Shown here: in pieces, positions 10,923 to 22,980 of the stretch
How the letters are laid out: each line of letters starts with the position of its first letter
How positions within the stretch are numbered: the first letter of the stretch is position 1
NCBI GenBank assembly: GCA_034401135.1
Contig: JAWZSP010000007.1
Location: 4,241,429 to 4,305,428 of the forward strand
DNA from: Volutella citrinella
Lineage: Eukaryota; Ascomycota; Sordariomycetes; Hypocreales; Nectriaceae
Direction: 5' to 3'
Length of the DNA: 64,000 nt
Program-made: the position numbers and the translations under genes
Notes under the pieces: generated by a model
The model's database searches: none
Told to the model about the DNA's origin: nothing
What the model saw: the letters and a program-made list of their open reading frames with translations, nothing else

Positions 10923-11958
10923 TCAGTAGCTATGATGGATCCTTTTAAGAGCCCTTTTCAGCTCCACAGCTGACCGGGCTATGCTGGACTCTTCCTCGCT
11001 GTCCAGAGGTCTCCGCACGGTGCTGATAACTCCCTGTCGTCTGATGATAGCAGGAAGGCTGAAACAGCAATCGAGTTCTAGCTGGTAATAGCTGACAGGG
11101 CGAACGTCACCCTTATCCAGGAGAATAGATAAGCAGATACTAAAGATGATAGAGCCTAGCCTAAATAGAGTCGCACCCTTAGCTTAGATAATACTCTGCG
11201 ACCGATTCTTATACTTATCCGCCAGCTTATCGCGTTTAAGAATGCTAGCTACGGCCGACTTATCTATAGGCATCCTGCTGACTGTTGCAGTTAACTATGC
11301 TATAATCTGGGCATCACTGTGGACGCCTAGCACGGAGATATCTATTGTATCTGCTGCGACCTGGAGCTTGCTCAGTATATAAAGATCCCAGCGCATAAGC
11401 CCAGGGTGCACTTACTCCCGACTGCCCAGCTATTATTCCACAAAGCCGCACTGAGTCTAGATAGGTGCCCGAGCTAAAGACCTGCGAAACCGGGAGATTG
11501 GAAAGCTCATGGGCGATAGACGTGAGAAGGTCGACGGGGTTTGCCACGATGAGTAGAATGGTGTCCTGCCTGAACGGCTTCATAGACTCGACCACCTCGC
11601 GGACAATCGATATATTCCGCGATGTGTAGTCGAGGCTGGTCTGACCTGGGGGGAATTCGAGTAAGTTAGCGCTCTCAACCACTGCTTCTCATCCGCTTAC
11701 CTAGGGTGTGCTTGGATCCGGCCGTCACCACTACTATGTCAGCCTTGGCTGCCTCGTTGTGAGAGGCCGCTCGCACGCGCGTGCCGTTGTTGTAACCGTA
11801 GGCGATATCGCAGAGGTCCCGGACCTGGCCGTTCCTACGATGATATTTGTGTCAACTAGCAGCAACTTACTTGCGAGGGAGCTGAGGATGAGTGCGTAGG
11901 CTGCTGCGCTACCGACTTGACCTACGCCAATAATCGCGATCTGGAATCTCGAAATCAT
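10923..11958 (-). pseudogene. L-lactate dehydrogenase remnant
   Basis: From ATG 11958 on the minus strand the remnant opens with a Rossmann fold (IAIIGVGQVGSAAAYAL, then LLLVDTN). After a one-base frameshift near 11848 it continues DLCDIAYGYNNGTRV and ADIVVVTAGSKHTL. A family-like intron (GTAAGCGG...CCCCAG) precedes LDYTSRNISIVREVV, then VANPVDLLTSIAHEL and SGTYLDSVRL, which keeps the Asp and Arg of the active-site helix. VLGVHSDAQ keeps the catalytic His. The C terminus reads LLDKGDVRPVSYYQLEL and ends at TGA 10923-10925. In-frame stops fit Trp-to-stop and Gln-to-stop transitions. RIP is milder here than in the two neighbouring pseudogenes. The enzyme interconverted lactate and pyruvate. Non-functional. 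Confidence 0.88.
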
Positions 11959-14900
11959 GGTCGATTACAGTATGATACTTTGCTATGGTCTCATCCAGCT
12001 TGTGCTCTCGATAAGAATCCGGTGCGGGTTACGACCCTTACTTAATAGGGTCGGCACCAGGTCAGCGACTGGTCAATCTCGAAGAGACGCACTCAAGCTA
12101 AGTTGTGTCATCGCAGAGGCAGAGCACGGTCGGTGGCTTGGTTTGAGTGGTGTTGTTTAGCCTTTGCATCAGATCATGGAGCCACGACAGACTGTGTGGC
12201 TGAACCTTGAGGCCAGTGTCACCCACAAGTTCTGGCTTCCAGACTGCTCCATGTTAAGTAAGGGTTTTCATGCTATCAGGTTTGGCTGAAGCCATGCGGT
12301 AAGCTCAGCGACGTGAATTCGGCGGCTCCCGGGTGAATCACACCAGAACTCTCGATCATACCCACAACATCGTGACACCACCAACACAGTGTGATTTGAT
12401 GGCTTTGGCTGCTTGAGTACGCACCTAACTCTATTGCCTGCCGCCAAGACGAAAGGTCTAGTTGTAGGTGTTGTCGGTAGCTAGTGTTGCTGCCTTATCC
12501 TATCCAGGGTCCTCTAGCATTCAACGACTATCGAGCGCGAACCTGTTAGGACAGCTGCAAAGTTGATAGCTTCATTCTATGCAGCTGTCTATTTGATACC
12601 CTTCCTTTCTTTCAGATGGAAGTACGGATGACTATACTCGGTGAATGCATCATTCTGAAATTCCCCTTTGATCATCGTCGTCATGGTATTCCACAGGGTT
12701 CGATTGCTCAACTGGGCTGGTGTCGACCGTTTTCTGAACTTTTTGCTATATTGGCCTGGCCTTTACGATAGATTCTCCATTTGGCTTTGGAATCCGTGTC
12801 AATGGTAGTGTTCTTGATATCGATCACACCGTCGTCGTACCATAGGCGGATTCTTGATAGCATTCCACGAACGCCAGCCGGCGTTGGGGATCGACAGTGC
12901 AAGATTATTTACATAGCATGATCAATATGGAACCATAGGCTTTTTATTAACTGGGATAATCTATGCTTCTTCGTGCGGCTCACTAAGCTGAGTCGTTTTC
13001 ATAGTCATGAAACTTTGGCAACACCACACGCAGCCTAGGTCGGTAGCTTCTGAGTTAAGCCTCGAGATAATGGATGGACCGAGCCTCCCATCCGGGTGTT
13101 GGGTCTTCTACCAGCCCTCTCTAGGGCGGAGTTTACATAGCTCGCTGCACCTAACCACGATACATGTGCAACCTGTTGGAGAGTTGTTCAGTGCGGTCAC
13201 ACCACACTCGCTGGTCTGGTCTGGCTACATGCCAAATGCTCTCCCGAACTAATTTTTTGTCATTGCTTGAGCCTTTCGACTCCTATACCGACGTCGGATA
13301 GCTCGATAGCACAGAGTCCGCAGAGTCGCCAGGTGATGCTGTTTGATAGCACCTTGGTACAAAGTGGTCGGCCGGCATCGGCGTAAGAAAATAGGGGGCA
13401 TTGCGAATTCGTAACAGTGGCCACCATTAGTTCAGCACCTGTAGAGTGCTAGGTCCCTTCCCCGTAGAGCTCAATTACTCTCCTTTTGTTACCAAGGTGA
13501 ATTCTAGATCTAGTGTTCTCGATACAGACGATGTGCTCCCTTTTGCCTTGTCTAATCGCTGCGGCCACTGCATGGCTCTCCTAAGGTCTTTTGAATTGTA
13601 TTGATATCAAGTAGAATCAGGCCTTCTCGGAAGATGTTAATATTATGTTAAAACTATCTTAACCTGGCGGAAGCTTGTAGTTGAAAAACACAGAGGCTCT
13701 ATGGAAAGTGCCTGTTATTGCCCTGGGTATACACTTTGATAGCTCCGTCTTGGGGTCTCACATGCTGGGCATGGATATTGGAGATAGGTTATGGGAATTT
13801 AAGTCAAAATTTTACCAGCGGTAACTCTACCATTGTTACCTAGTAGTCTCTGGCGGCATTCACTATGTTGGATATCTGGAAGACCTTGGCGGGGAGTCCC
13901 GCAGTACCAAGGGTATCAGTCTTGCATCTGGAGCGGCGGTGATACGCCTTGTAGGAGCTTCTCTGCCGCTCTTATTACATCCCGTGGGAGACGTTTCTGC
14001 CATCTCCGCGAGAGCATGCATATGTGGGCTTTGTTAAGCTCGCAGTCAACTCTGGTCGTACGTACTTACTGAGGACTTCCCTTCGCTCTCAATATGATCA
14101 CCCCTGGAAGACCATAGGGTGATTGACGCATTCGAGTAAGCTACTTTGAGAATTTCAAGGGATGGCTAGCTCTTTCGCATGTCGCATACTCTTTGTCGAT
14201 GCTGAGCCTCGGCCTCGTACACGCTGCGCCTTGACATCCACGATCTGGTCATCCAGGAGAGGAATGTTGAATTCCGTGGCTTGGTGAAGCGGTGCCGTAG
14301 GTCACATATAATGACCCTTAAAACGACAGTCATGGAGCTTATTAAGCAGGGGAAACTTATTCTGCTGATCGGCTGGGCAGTGTATCACATCGGATGCGAC
14401 GCTAGATACACTATATAAGCTGCTTCTTGCTCCTTCAAGGGCAAGTTGCTTCCACGATGATAAAGAACACTCTTTTTTGTTTTTTTCCACATCTTTGACA
14501 TCATGGCCCGATATCAGCACAGCCGCCTAGCAATAAGCTTCCTTGCCGAGGCTTGATACACGCCGGGGGTTGTCTCACCGCATGTGCATGCAGAATGTCA
14601 CCCCTTGGTAGAATGGAAACCTTGGATCTATATGTTGCTGAACTTGTATAATTATTGGTATTAAGAATAGAGGAGACGACGAATTCCTGGCCCTGGCTAC
14701 TGCATAGACAATCTGAACTACGTGGTCTTGTAGCTTCGAATGCCCACCACAGTTGCTCGCCGTTGCTTGGGCTACGACTGAATTTGAGTCATGGAATTAA
14801 TAACTCTACTCACTCACTTAGCAGACCGAATCGATACTATGATATCTAGGTACTATAATATCTAGGTCCCTACCCTCGTGTACTATAGCCGTCTTCCTTT

Positions 14901-16467
14901 AGGTCTCCAATGGCTTACAAGGAGAAGCACAATGAGATCCGTCACGCGGGAATGCCTCACTACCTCTTGTCCGGTGACAGCTGGGGACACGTCTCGACTG
15001 CCACGAGGATTGCTCTTCGCCGCTCCTTCTCAAACCGGGTACTCAATGCCTGGCCATTATATGTCAACTCTTGGTCCTCGATAATGATGAGGGGGATGAA
15101 ATGACTTGGCTACCCAGGGGTTGGTAATCTCTAAAGATCAGGAGTTGCCGACATGTTGGGTTCTCTCGATAGATGGTGGCTGGGTGTAGTTGTGATGAAG
15201 AGCCTTGGTTGTTTGCGATGCTGCGACGTCGGCTGTCGGCGGGGACTGGCAGCCAGGACCAGGCCTGGAACCGACAAAGTCGATAAACATCTCGACTGCA
15301 CCCAAGAGTCTAGGGCAGTCGGACGGCGCCGCCCGGAGACATATTGACGTATGGTGTGATGGGAAACAGCAAGGTGGTCTGTCCTCTCTTGCACGCCAGA
15401 TAAAACGACTCCTCGAAATCAACGAAACTATCGGCCCAGGTCCAGACAAGTGTTCGAATGGGGAGATTGTGGCTCCAACTAACCTTTCCCCTTGGGGCTG
15501 CGTGTAAGGAACCGTACTTACTATTACGCCTAGTCCCCAACTGAGGCAAAAGGTAAATCAATAATTGCAATGCTTGCAATTACAGGTACGGTTCACAGCT
15601 CTCATAAGGCATCCTGCCTTCTGTATTAGGGGGCTCTGTTCGCCTGACAGCACAGGTCGTAAACCTGTGGTAAGACAATTAATTCTTTATAATTGGCTCG
15701 GGAGCCATGTTTATTGAGAGAAAACGGAGGCTCCTCCAACTGCTCCCGTCCACAACGTATGCTGTTTAGTGCACACTGGTTCTTGTCATGCCTTCGTGAT
15801 ATTAGGAAAGCTGCGGGCTAGCCAGGCTATTACTGCAACGCCAGATTGATCCGCCGCGCACACCGTCCCAGAACGGCGTGACATCCAACCCCTTCCCCCG
15901 ATGCACGGTTGAATATCCTCCTGCAGCCTCTTCTTCACCAATCTCCTTGGGCTGGCGCCCCCAAAGGTACCGCGAAGTCCTGCTGATCTGATTGTTGCGG
16001 CACCAACGGCACCATAATCATGTCTGTTGCTGGGACTGTTGGCTCTCTGCTACATGTGACATCGGCGAAAACTGTGTTCTGAGGAGGTGCATCAGATCAG
16101 TTTCGGCTACTGATGACGGTGGCTGGAGTGCCGGCCGCTGCACGAAACCTCGTCTGTCGTATTGGGCGCGGGTGTTGATCACACCTTCACCCAGCGGCGC
16201 GGCCGGTGGCCCGGTGGTAACGCGATCTGCCGTATCTCGAGGACCGAGGGTTCATATTGATATCCTTGAACCACCATGTGTTCTTACAGCTTCAAGGGCC
16301 AGATTCCAAGCTATTTGGGCTTCAGCCAGTTGACATAAGACGTCCCCAAGAACGTCCTTGATGTTGTGCATGCCACTCGCCCCGATCTTCGTTATACACC
16401 CCACAGCGCTTCGAAGGCTCATGAGCACTGCCTTGCTTGATTGATCTAACCACCACCGCATGTCTCC
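11959..16467. other. Long gene-poor stretch
   Basis: About 4.5 kb of normal composition with only short open frames on both strands (longest about 113 codons). I checked the longer ones by eye and found no domain signature, membrane segment or zinc motif I could name. The stretch may hold decayed genes or noncoding transcripts. Confidence 0.35.
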
Positions 16468-17446
16468 TTGCCTTCATCGATGCTGAGCAAGAGACCGGGA
16501 CTCCCAAGCCTGAAGTCAACATCTCGACGCCAATATCCAGCTCCCTCACCAGCAACAGCTTTCCAGCTGCAGACCAAGGCAGAGGGCTGCACCACCACCA
16601 TGACCGCCACGGAGATAATAATGGAAGCCGACCTTGTGGTTGGTCGATTAGCTAGTTCCCATGCATACATGGACGACGAGCAGCCGTTTGGTCCCCGCCC
16701 GTTTTGGCTCCCTTACTGCACCCCTGGCAATTGGGTGCTTTCCTCTGCCCCATGCTTCACGATAAGCTCCTTCGCGTCATCTCCGCTGCCGTGGGACTCG
16801 AGCCAAAGCCCTGAAGTCTTTATCGACAACGCGGCCGTCAACAAATTTTCCAACAATATGGTTTTGGAGCGTCGATTGCCCACACCTACCGACTCCGACT
16901 TTCAACAAGCCGTGGAGATCCCTAAGCTCGCACTGAGTGCTTCTTCAATTGATCACAAAGAGGATAAAGAGCCAAGGCACGTCCACAGCTCGCGTAGCAA
17001 GAAGCAACAGCGAGAACTCGCCTCGTTACAAAAACCCACCGGCTTGAAGCCGCCCAAAGTAAAGCAGGGCGCGCGGAAATCAACGGCCACGCCGCAGAAG
17101 GGCAGCAAAGGGGCATCCAAAGGCGGTCGCAGGGGTGCAACGGCTTCTGGGGACGAGATCTGTCGAAAACGTCTTGAAAGAAACCGCCATGCGGCCGAAG
17201 GGTGCCGCCGCCGCAAGCAGGATGAGGCGCGGGCCTTGGCCGCGAAGGAGGAAGCTCTGCAGAGCCAGCCACCATGGGAAGACAAGGGGGGTGACAAGTC
17301 ACGGGGAAGGCAGGGAGTGTAATGGGAGCCCAGTCGACATTTCAGATTCCGCCAGAGACATGTCACCAGACGGTATTGCCGAGCTGCTATTGGAGCAGCT
17401 CTTTGAGCAAGACACGGCCCGGGAATCGCTCCAAGCTCTTCTGTGA
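16468..17446 (+). CDS. bZIP-like transcription factor, zipper missing or frameshifted
   Basis: The open frame 16468-17322 encodes a Ser/Pro-rich N terminus and a basic, Lys/Arg-rich stretch, then a bZIP DNA-contact region RKRLERNRHAAEGCRRRK with the invariant Asn and the Ala-Ala and Cys-Arg spacing. An ATG at 16600 in a good context (ACCACCACC before it) is an alternative start. After the basic region the frame runs only to LAAKEEAL and then loses similarity, ending at 17322 without heptad leucines. The +1-shifted frame up to 17446 ends with an acidic, Leu-rich tail (ELLLEQLFEQDTARESLQ). Either an unrecognised splice links the two or an indel removed the zipper. A regulator family is clear; function is doubtful. 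Confidence 0.6.
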
Positions 17447-18506
17447 CCAGGGTTTGAATTTTGGAGGTTGGAAGGGCGATCCCAGAAAGCAACATTCTTC
17501 TTTCTCTCTTGAGGTTTTCTTTGTGTTTTCTTCTTTCTTTTCCCTCAGAATGCCCCAAACGAGTCATTCACATCCTTCAGCTCCAGTCTGAACTTGATGA
17601 TGACATGGTCCTGGGCTTACGTAGACTTTCCAGGTAATCGAGATACGCATGCTAATTCCAAGCAATCCCAAGTCCGTCATTATAACCTGTTCCACCAATT
17701 GCGGGAGAGCCGCAAATCACGATAGGGCCAAGAGGCGGCAATCGAATGAAGCGCACGTCATTCCCTATCGGCTATTGGCTACTGCAAGCTCGACCCACTA
17801 GTTCGCGGATCCCGGGCAGTAGATGGAGGCGATCGGGTAGTGATGAGCTCGTAATTCGCTCGATGTCCCCCCCCAGGACGCTTCCCCATGCAGGCTGACC
17901 ATTACAATGCTTGCAATTGGACTAGGCTCCAAAATCGATTCAAATCTCGAGAAGCTAGACCAGGACGACACGCAGTCCAGAAATAGGAGGAGTCAGTCAT
18001 ATCCTGACACCTGTCTGCCACGTATGGAGGGTCATGAATTAGTTTACTATGTAAACCCCCCCTTTTTAAAAAAAAAAAAAAATATTGAAGAGAAAAAAGG
18101 ACCTCTACGGCGCAGTGGTCCAGTGCCAAGGGACCTGTGGGGGCTGGTTTGTTGCCAGTCCTCGCGGATTCGTAGCCTCCTTCCCGTTGTCCGGCAACCT
18201 GCTCAAACCCATGGCGCCTTGTCAATTGATCTCACAGTCTTAACCACGTTGATGACGCAGCCAGTCACAGTAGCTCCCCTAGCCAAATACAGACAAGGAA
18301 TTGCACTGACGCAACTCGTTGATTATTCAACAAAAGGTAACCAGTGATACATTGCATGAGCATCCATTATATCCATCGGATTTGCCCTTATTCCCGCCGT
18401 CACTAAGCAGCAGTAGAACCAAGCTAAAGTGCCGCGCTAAATACACATATCATTGCAAGCCAGTCCAAAATTATCCCCAGAAGCAGTTTTGACGCAGAGC
18501 AACATC
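17447..18506. other. Intergenic region with a poly-A tract
   Basis: Contains a pyrimidine-rich run (17500-17540) and a C/T/A homopolymer stretch (18056-18082). Short open frames only; no feature I can name. Confidence 0.35.
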
Positions 18507-19492
18507 TCAATTTGGGCCTCTGTGCATGGCCCGTTCCAAGGTTGCCAAGTCCCTTGCCAGCTGGTCACGTCCTGCAGTCAGTGTTTCAATTTCGTTTTGC
18601 TGTCTCAAGATGGTCTCCCTCGCAGCGTCCAGCACCTGGCCTCTACTGAAGCACTGGCCTGGATTCACCACGGCAATCTGGTCGATATGGTCGAGGGGCT
18701 GTGCCACCGGCAGCACGGCCAGCAGGGACTCGAACTGTGCCTTGAGTCGACTTCGGTACTGCTTCTCGACCATGTTGTGGCACTCCCGGGTGTTGGCCTC
18801 CTCCCTTGTCGGACTAGCTGGTCTGCGGCGGCGAGCAGAGTTCTTTGGCTTCCTGGAACCGGACCTGAGCGTGATATCTGGGCGAGCGGGGCGTCTGGAG
18901 CCCTCACCTGATGGGCTTTCCGGTGTGCCGTGGTCTGCCGGATGAGGGCTGCCATCTAGGCGAGTCTGCTCCGGGCTGAGACTGCAGCTAGCGTTGCTCG
19001 AGTCGCCTTCTGGGCCGGCCCCGGAGATAGGAGAGTAATTGGCCGTAAGGATATTAGATAGCGCATAAGCCAAGAGAGCATCTTGGTTGAAGTACTCAGA
19101 CCCTGATGATCCATCCGCATCCCAGATTCCCGGGGGAGAAGGCCCTGCGCGGATAAGCTGCGTGAGCACCTGTTGGATGTGCTATCTGAGGGACGATGTA
19201 GGGGATTACCTTGCTCCCACAGTGTTGATTCAAGTGTCATCCGCTGCAGTTGATGTAAGTCTGCTGAATGGTGGCAGCGCACCAGGAAACAAGGGATCAA
19301 GACAGTCCGAGTGACATTCTTTCGGGGAGGGGGGTTGGGTGGCGTGGTGGCGTGCAGTGGCTGACATCAAAACGTACCAAAGGCGCTCACCTGAAGCTGG
19401 TCCTGACCCCAGTAGAGGATTCCAAAGTCGTTGTCACTGTCGATGGGGCCTGTCCAGGGTTTCGAGGTCGGTGACATGTCGAGTGAACCCAT
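18507..19492 (-). CDS. SREBP-type bHLH transcription factor
   Basis: Exon 1 runs from ATG 19492 to 19391 (MGSLDMSPTSKPW...WGQDQLQ, donor GTGAGC). One short exon (RMTLESTLWEQ) probably follows, and the main exon covers about 19150-18507. The basic helix reads HNMVEKQYRSRLKAQFESLL: His, Glu and Arg of an E-box reader, with Tyr at the position that marks SREBP-type proteins. A loop with DHIDQIAVVN and helix 2 GQVLDAARETILRQQ pass into a short leucine-zipper-like coiled coil at the C terminus. The N-terminal half is Ser/Pro-rich and disordered. There is no membrane segment, so this is a soluble regulator and not the membrane-bound sterol sensor. The exon 2/3 boundary is uncertain. Targets unknown. 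Confidence 0.8.
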
Positions 19493-20663
19493 TCTGCGGT
19501 TTCGTGCAAAGATAAGGAATCGACTTGTTGCAAAAAAAGCTGGGACGCGCCAAGAAGCTCGTAAGATGGGCCCGCATCATTATATCTATCGACGCCGTCC
19601 GTGAATGGTGCGACAATGAGATAGATCGATGAACATCGGTTGATGAGGCTGAGACCGGGCCAATGAATCCCGGACCGGTCGCCTAAGAGATGCTCCCGAA
19701 GACTGCCGATCATCCCACCAAGCATATGGGGCCACCCTCCTCCTTCACGAGAGGCGGGTAGGCTAAAGTTGTGCTTGGCCGTTGTATGGGCGGCCGGGGG
19801 CGACCTCGACGAGTCCCGCTTTTTAGGCACGGTGTGCGAGGGCCTCTTATGAGGGGTTCGAAGCCCCAGGGCCAGACCCCGCGACGCAGCAAGATGTGGA
19901 GCACCAAGTGCCGGGTGTGCGCGCGCCACCGGATGACACATGGGTCGATTTACGAAGCAAGATGTGATGATGTGGAGCATAGCACGATGGGAATAATAAC
20001 CCTTTGTGAGTGGGAGTGCATTAGCCGGCCTTACGCGTGAACGACGGGGAGAGTGGAGGAGAGGATCGCAGGGTTCGTCAGTGCCGGAGGGGTCTGGACC
20101 CCGGCCCTGTGCATCCCCCCCCCCAGCAAACCAGGATTAAGCCACCATCAGACCACCCATCATCATGACGTCTGCAAATCAACCCCCCGGCAACGCCCGA
20201 CTCACGCTCGACCAATGTTGGGTGACAGCTTGTAGGTCAACGTCTGGGTTTCTGAGCTCGCGACCAAGGCATTGAGGAGACGAGGACGACAAAAGTTTTC
20301 CTCTGCAAGAAGAGACCACCAGCCGCCGACATTATACCAGAGGAATGGTGTCCTTCATGATTTAAGGCATAGGGATGATTCTACTTGATTTGAACTATAT
20401 ACTAAATAAGCCACGGCCCCCATGATATAACGGCTGAAATGGAAGAGCCCTTACGGCTTCTGGTCCTCCGACCGTAGCACCACCACGCCCATCTCGTTGT
20501 AAAAAAGGACTAGAAGTGACCTCATGAAGGGTCTGGACCGGTAGAGAGAGAACCGATCGTGCATGCACGTATAATTACTGCATATTATGGTTTGTGGCGT
20601 CGTTTTGCGTGTGTAGAACGGCCACTGCCCTGGTGCGCCATCCTAGAAGTGCCGGGAGGGAGA
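19493..20663. other. Intergenic region
   Basis: No gene recognised. A sequence like a tRNA T-arm (GGTTCGAAGCCCC at about 19855) occurs without the rest of a cloverleaf. Short open frames only. Confidence 0.35.
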
Positions 20664-21108
20664 TATCAGGACCCACGCTAATGCACCGTGCCCTGACGTG
20701 CGCACAGCCGCACGGACTCGGAAGAACTACACACCGAGCCCCACGCATCAAGCATGCGACCGACAGACAAAGGATCGGTCGGGCACTCGACCGAACCTCT
20801 TGGAGGCGGTCGTAGCAAACGACCGACGAACACAAAGGCGGTCGACGAAAGGAAGAGGAAGTACAGGTACAACAGCTAGTAGTATATAGACCCCCGAAGA
20901 GTGCACATTTAGTATGAGCAGCTCTTCAGCTATCAATACAACTTGGTTACCTCAAATACCTATTTGACTATTACCAGACGTGACCAGAGATCTTCCACGA
21001 AGATCGACCCCCAGCAACGCTCAGTATACGCCACGTCAGTTCTGCTAACATAAACCCCCCAGTGCATCGCACTAGGTTTACTCAGTTAGAACCTACCCGA
21101 TCGTCACA
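20664..21108 (-). mobile_element. Solo LTR, second copy (inverted)
   Basis: This is the reverse complement of the LTR at 6454-6901. On the minus strand it starts TGTGACGATCGGG at 21108 and shares the body (GTAGGTTCTAAC, GGTAACCAAGTTGTATTG). The other end reads TATCAGGACC where the first copy has TGTCAGGACC, a G-to-A change at the terminus. The flanking five bases (20659-20663 and 21109-21113) do not match, so no target duplication survives. Confidence 0.85.
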
Positions 21109-22980
21109 ATAATAAGTAGTATTTATCTAGCCTCAGCTCTATATCTTATAAGTGCTGTCTATATATATATTCTTTCACCCCTTTTTATTTACTTTTAGCA
21201 GGGTATAGCTGCCCTAATAGTACCTAACGCACTCTAGCCTACTAGCTAACCTTACCTCTTACTTTACTAGTTGTCTTTTCTACGCATCTCGGTGCCGGCC
21301 CGTGATTGATAACCGCCTGGCCCCGAACCGGCTCGTGGCTGCCGCCATGTCTAACCCTGCCCTGCGATTTGGGTTTACTTAATTAGGTAATTTCACGTCT
21401 ATTAGCTTGCCTCGCTAGACCCACTTTCGACTATAATAATAGATAACCCTGAAAAACAACAACCCGGGCGCAACGGCGCAATACTAGTTAAAAACGGCTG
21501 AAATAACGATAGCGGTTGCGCCTCTTTATAATGAATTGATGCATCTTTATTTCAGCATTTTACCTTACTTTTAGGCGAGTTTGAGTAGAGCTGAATGGCC
21601 ATTCGGATGCACCCCCTGTCTTCAATAGCGCGGTTTGAATTTGTATGGGATTCCCATTCGGATGCACTGCATCCCTCGTCGCAGCTAGGATAGGCTCTAA
21701 CCACACAGTCCGCATCAATCAGTTGGGCTCCACCAAGCGCAACACGTACTGCAACCTCTGGACTTGCGCACCGTGCCGTGCCCGAAACGCAGCAAAGTAG
21801 GTGTCCGACTCGGCTCGATGCCAAGTCGAGGTCGCTTACATGTCGTCAACATCATCAGCTAGGTTTTTTGGTTCCGTTGACACCTCGACATGGATAATCC
21901 GACGGAGGAACATAATATTGGCGGGATTGCCCAATGTGGTCTAGCGAATACTGATGTAGTACACTTCGCCTCGCTACCGACGAGTATGTGTAGCCCAGTG
22001 CTCTCCCCAGCTTCCCCGTGCTCGAGCCTTCTTCTTCGTCTCTGTCCCCTCAACATGCCAGTTGCGATCACGGCAGCATATCCTGTGACGCCCATCCTTT
22101 CCAGATAAGTAATGTTTGGAAGACCAGGTCGAAATTGGTCAGGGATTCGGAGGTCGGGGCAGGCCTCCATGCCTCCAAGTTGTTCAAAAAACCCGTCATA
22201 GAAGATGGTACGCTCATATTCACCACAGGTAATAGGTCGGATCGAGAGGTCTAGCTGCTTCTTGACAGCGTGGGCAATCGACGCAGACGTTGTTGCAGCT
22301 AGATCCTCGGACACCGTTTCCGCATCGTAGTAGCCCAACGTACGTTATTAAATTATTTGGAACGCCCAGACGCGGGATGTATAGCTTTTACTAGACCTTG
22401 TGCAGGGTACTAAGTATTTTATAGACTCCTGTGTCTAGATTCGGCTCCTTTTTTCACCTACTTATAGCCCGATCCACTTTTTCTGCCCCGGTATATACTA
22501 TTCGGGTTAGTGAGAAATGTCGGGGTCGGGAGTCGGATATAGCACGGTGTCGGCTCCGTGCGGCTCGATTCCGACGCTGCGTCCACCAATATGAACATTC
22601 CCGGCTACAAGAACCAATTGTTTCCACTACCACTATTGTCATAAGAGTCAGAGACAAACGCCCACAGCCGGCGAGATCTGCGCCATGTATACTGGTGGTG
22701 CATGGCCCAAAATAATCTCGTAGAGAGAGGACGGAGAGAACCATGGCGCAATATGCTTCTTTAATGCAGACTTGGGCCTTGTCCCTTCCCTTATCCGACC
22801 CGCCAGCCGTCCATGCCCGCCCAAGTCACGTTTGAGTTGGCACCATCTTTCGTCTCCGTTGTTTCTCCCACCTCCATCCTCTTGTTCTACCTCGCCAGCA
22901 TGGCCTAGAGTCCCTTCTCGCTCAGTGCAGACATCTTTTTTGCCGTAGGCTTGTCCAGTTCGTCTTCTCCCAGTCCTAAA
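21109..22980. other. Intergenic region, partly repeat-like
   Basis: Bases 21109-21290 are AT-rich and resemble decayed transposon sequence. A 159-codon minus-strand frame at 21859-22338 may be a gene remnant, but I recognise no motif in it. The right part presumably holds the promoter of the Zn2Cys6 gene. Confidence 0.35.

Noticed and set aside
16953..17567. 204-codon minus-strand frame over the bZIP gene
   Set aside because: Low-complexity Cys/Arg/Pro translation of the antisense strand; the bZIP motif on the plus strand is specific.
18095..18185. A-box-like GGCGCAGTGG and weak B-box, possible tRNA-derived SINE
   Set aside because: B-box fits poorly, no acceptor pairing, and the poly-A run lies on the wrong side.
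19845..19875. tRNA T-arm-like GGTTCGAAGCCCC
   Set aside because: No matching acceptor stem, D-arm or anticodon arm at the right distance.
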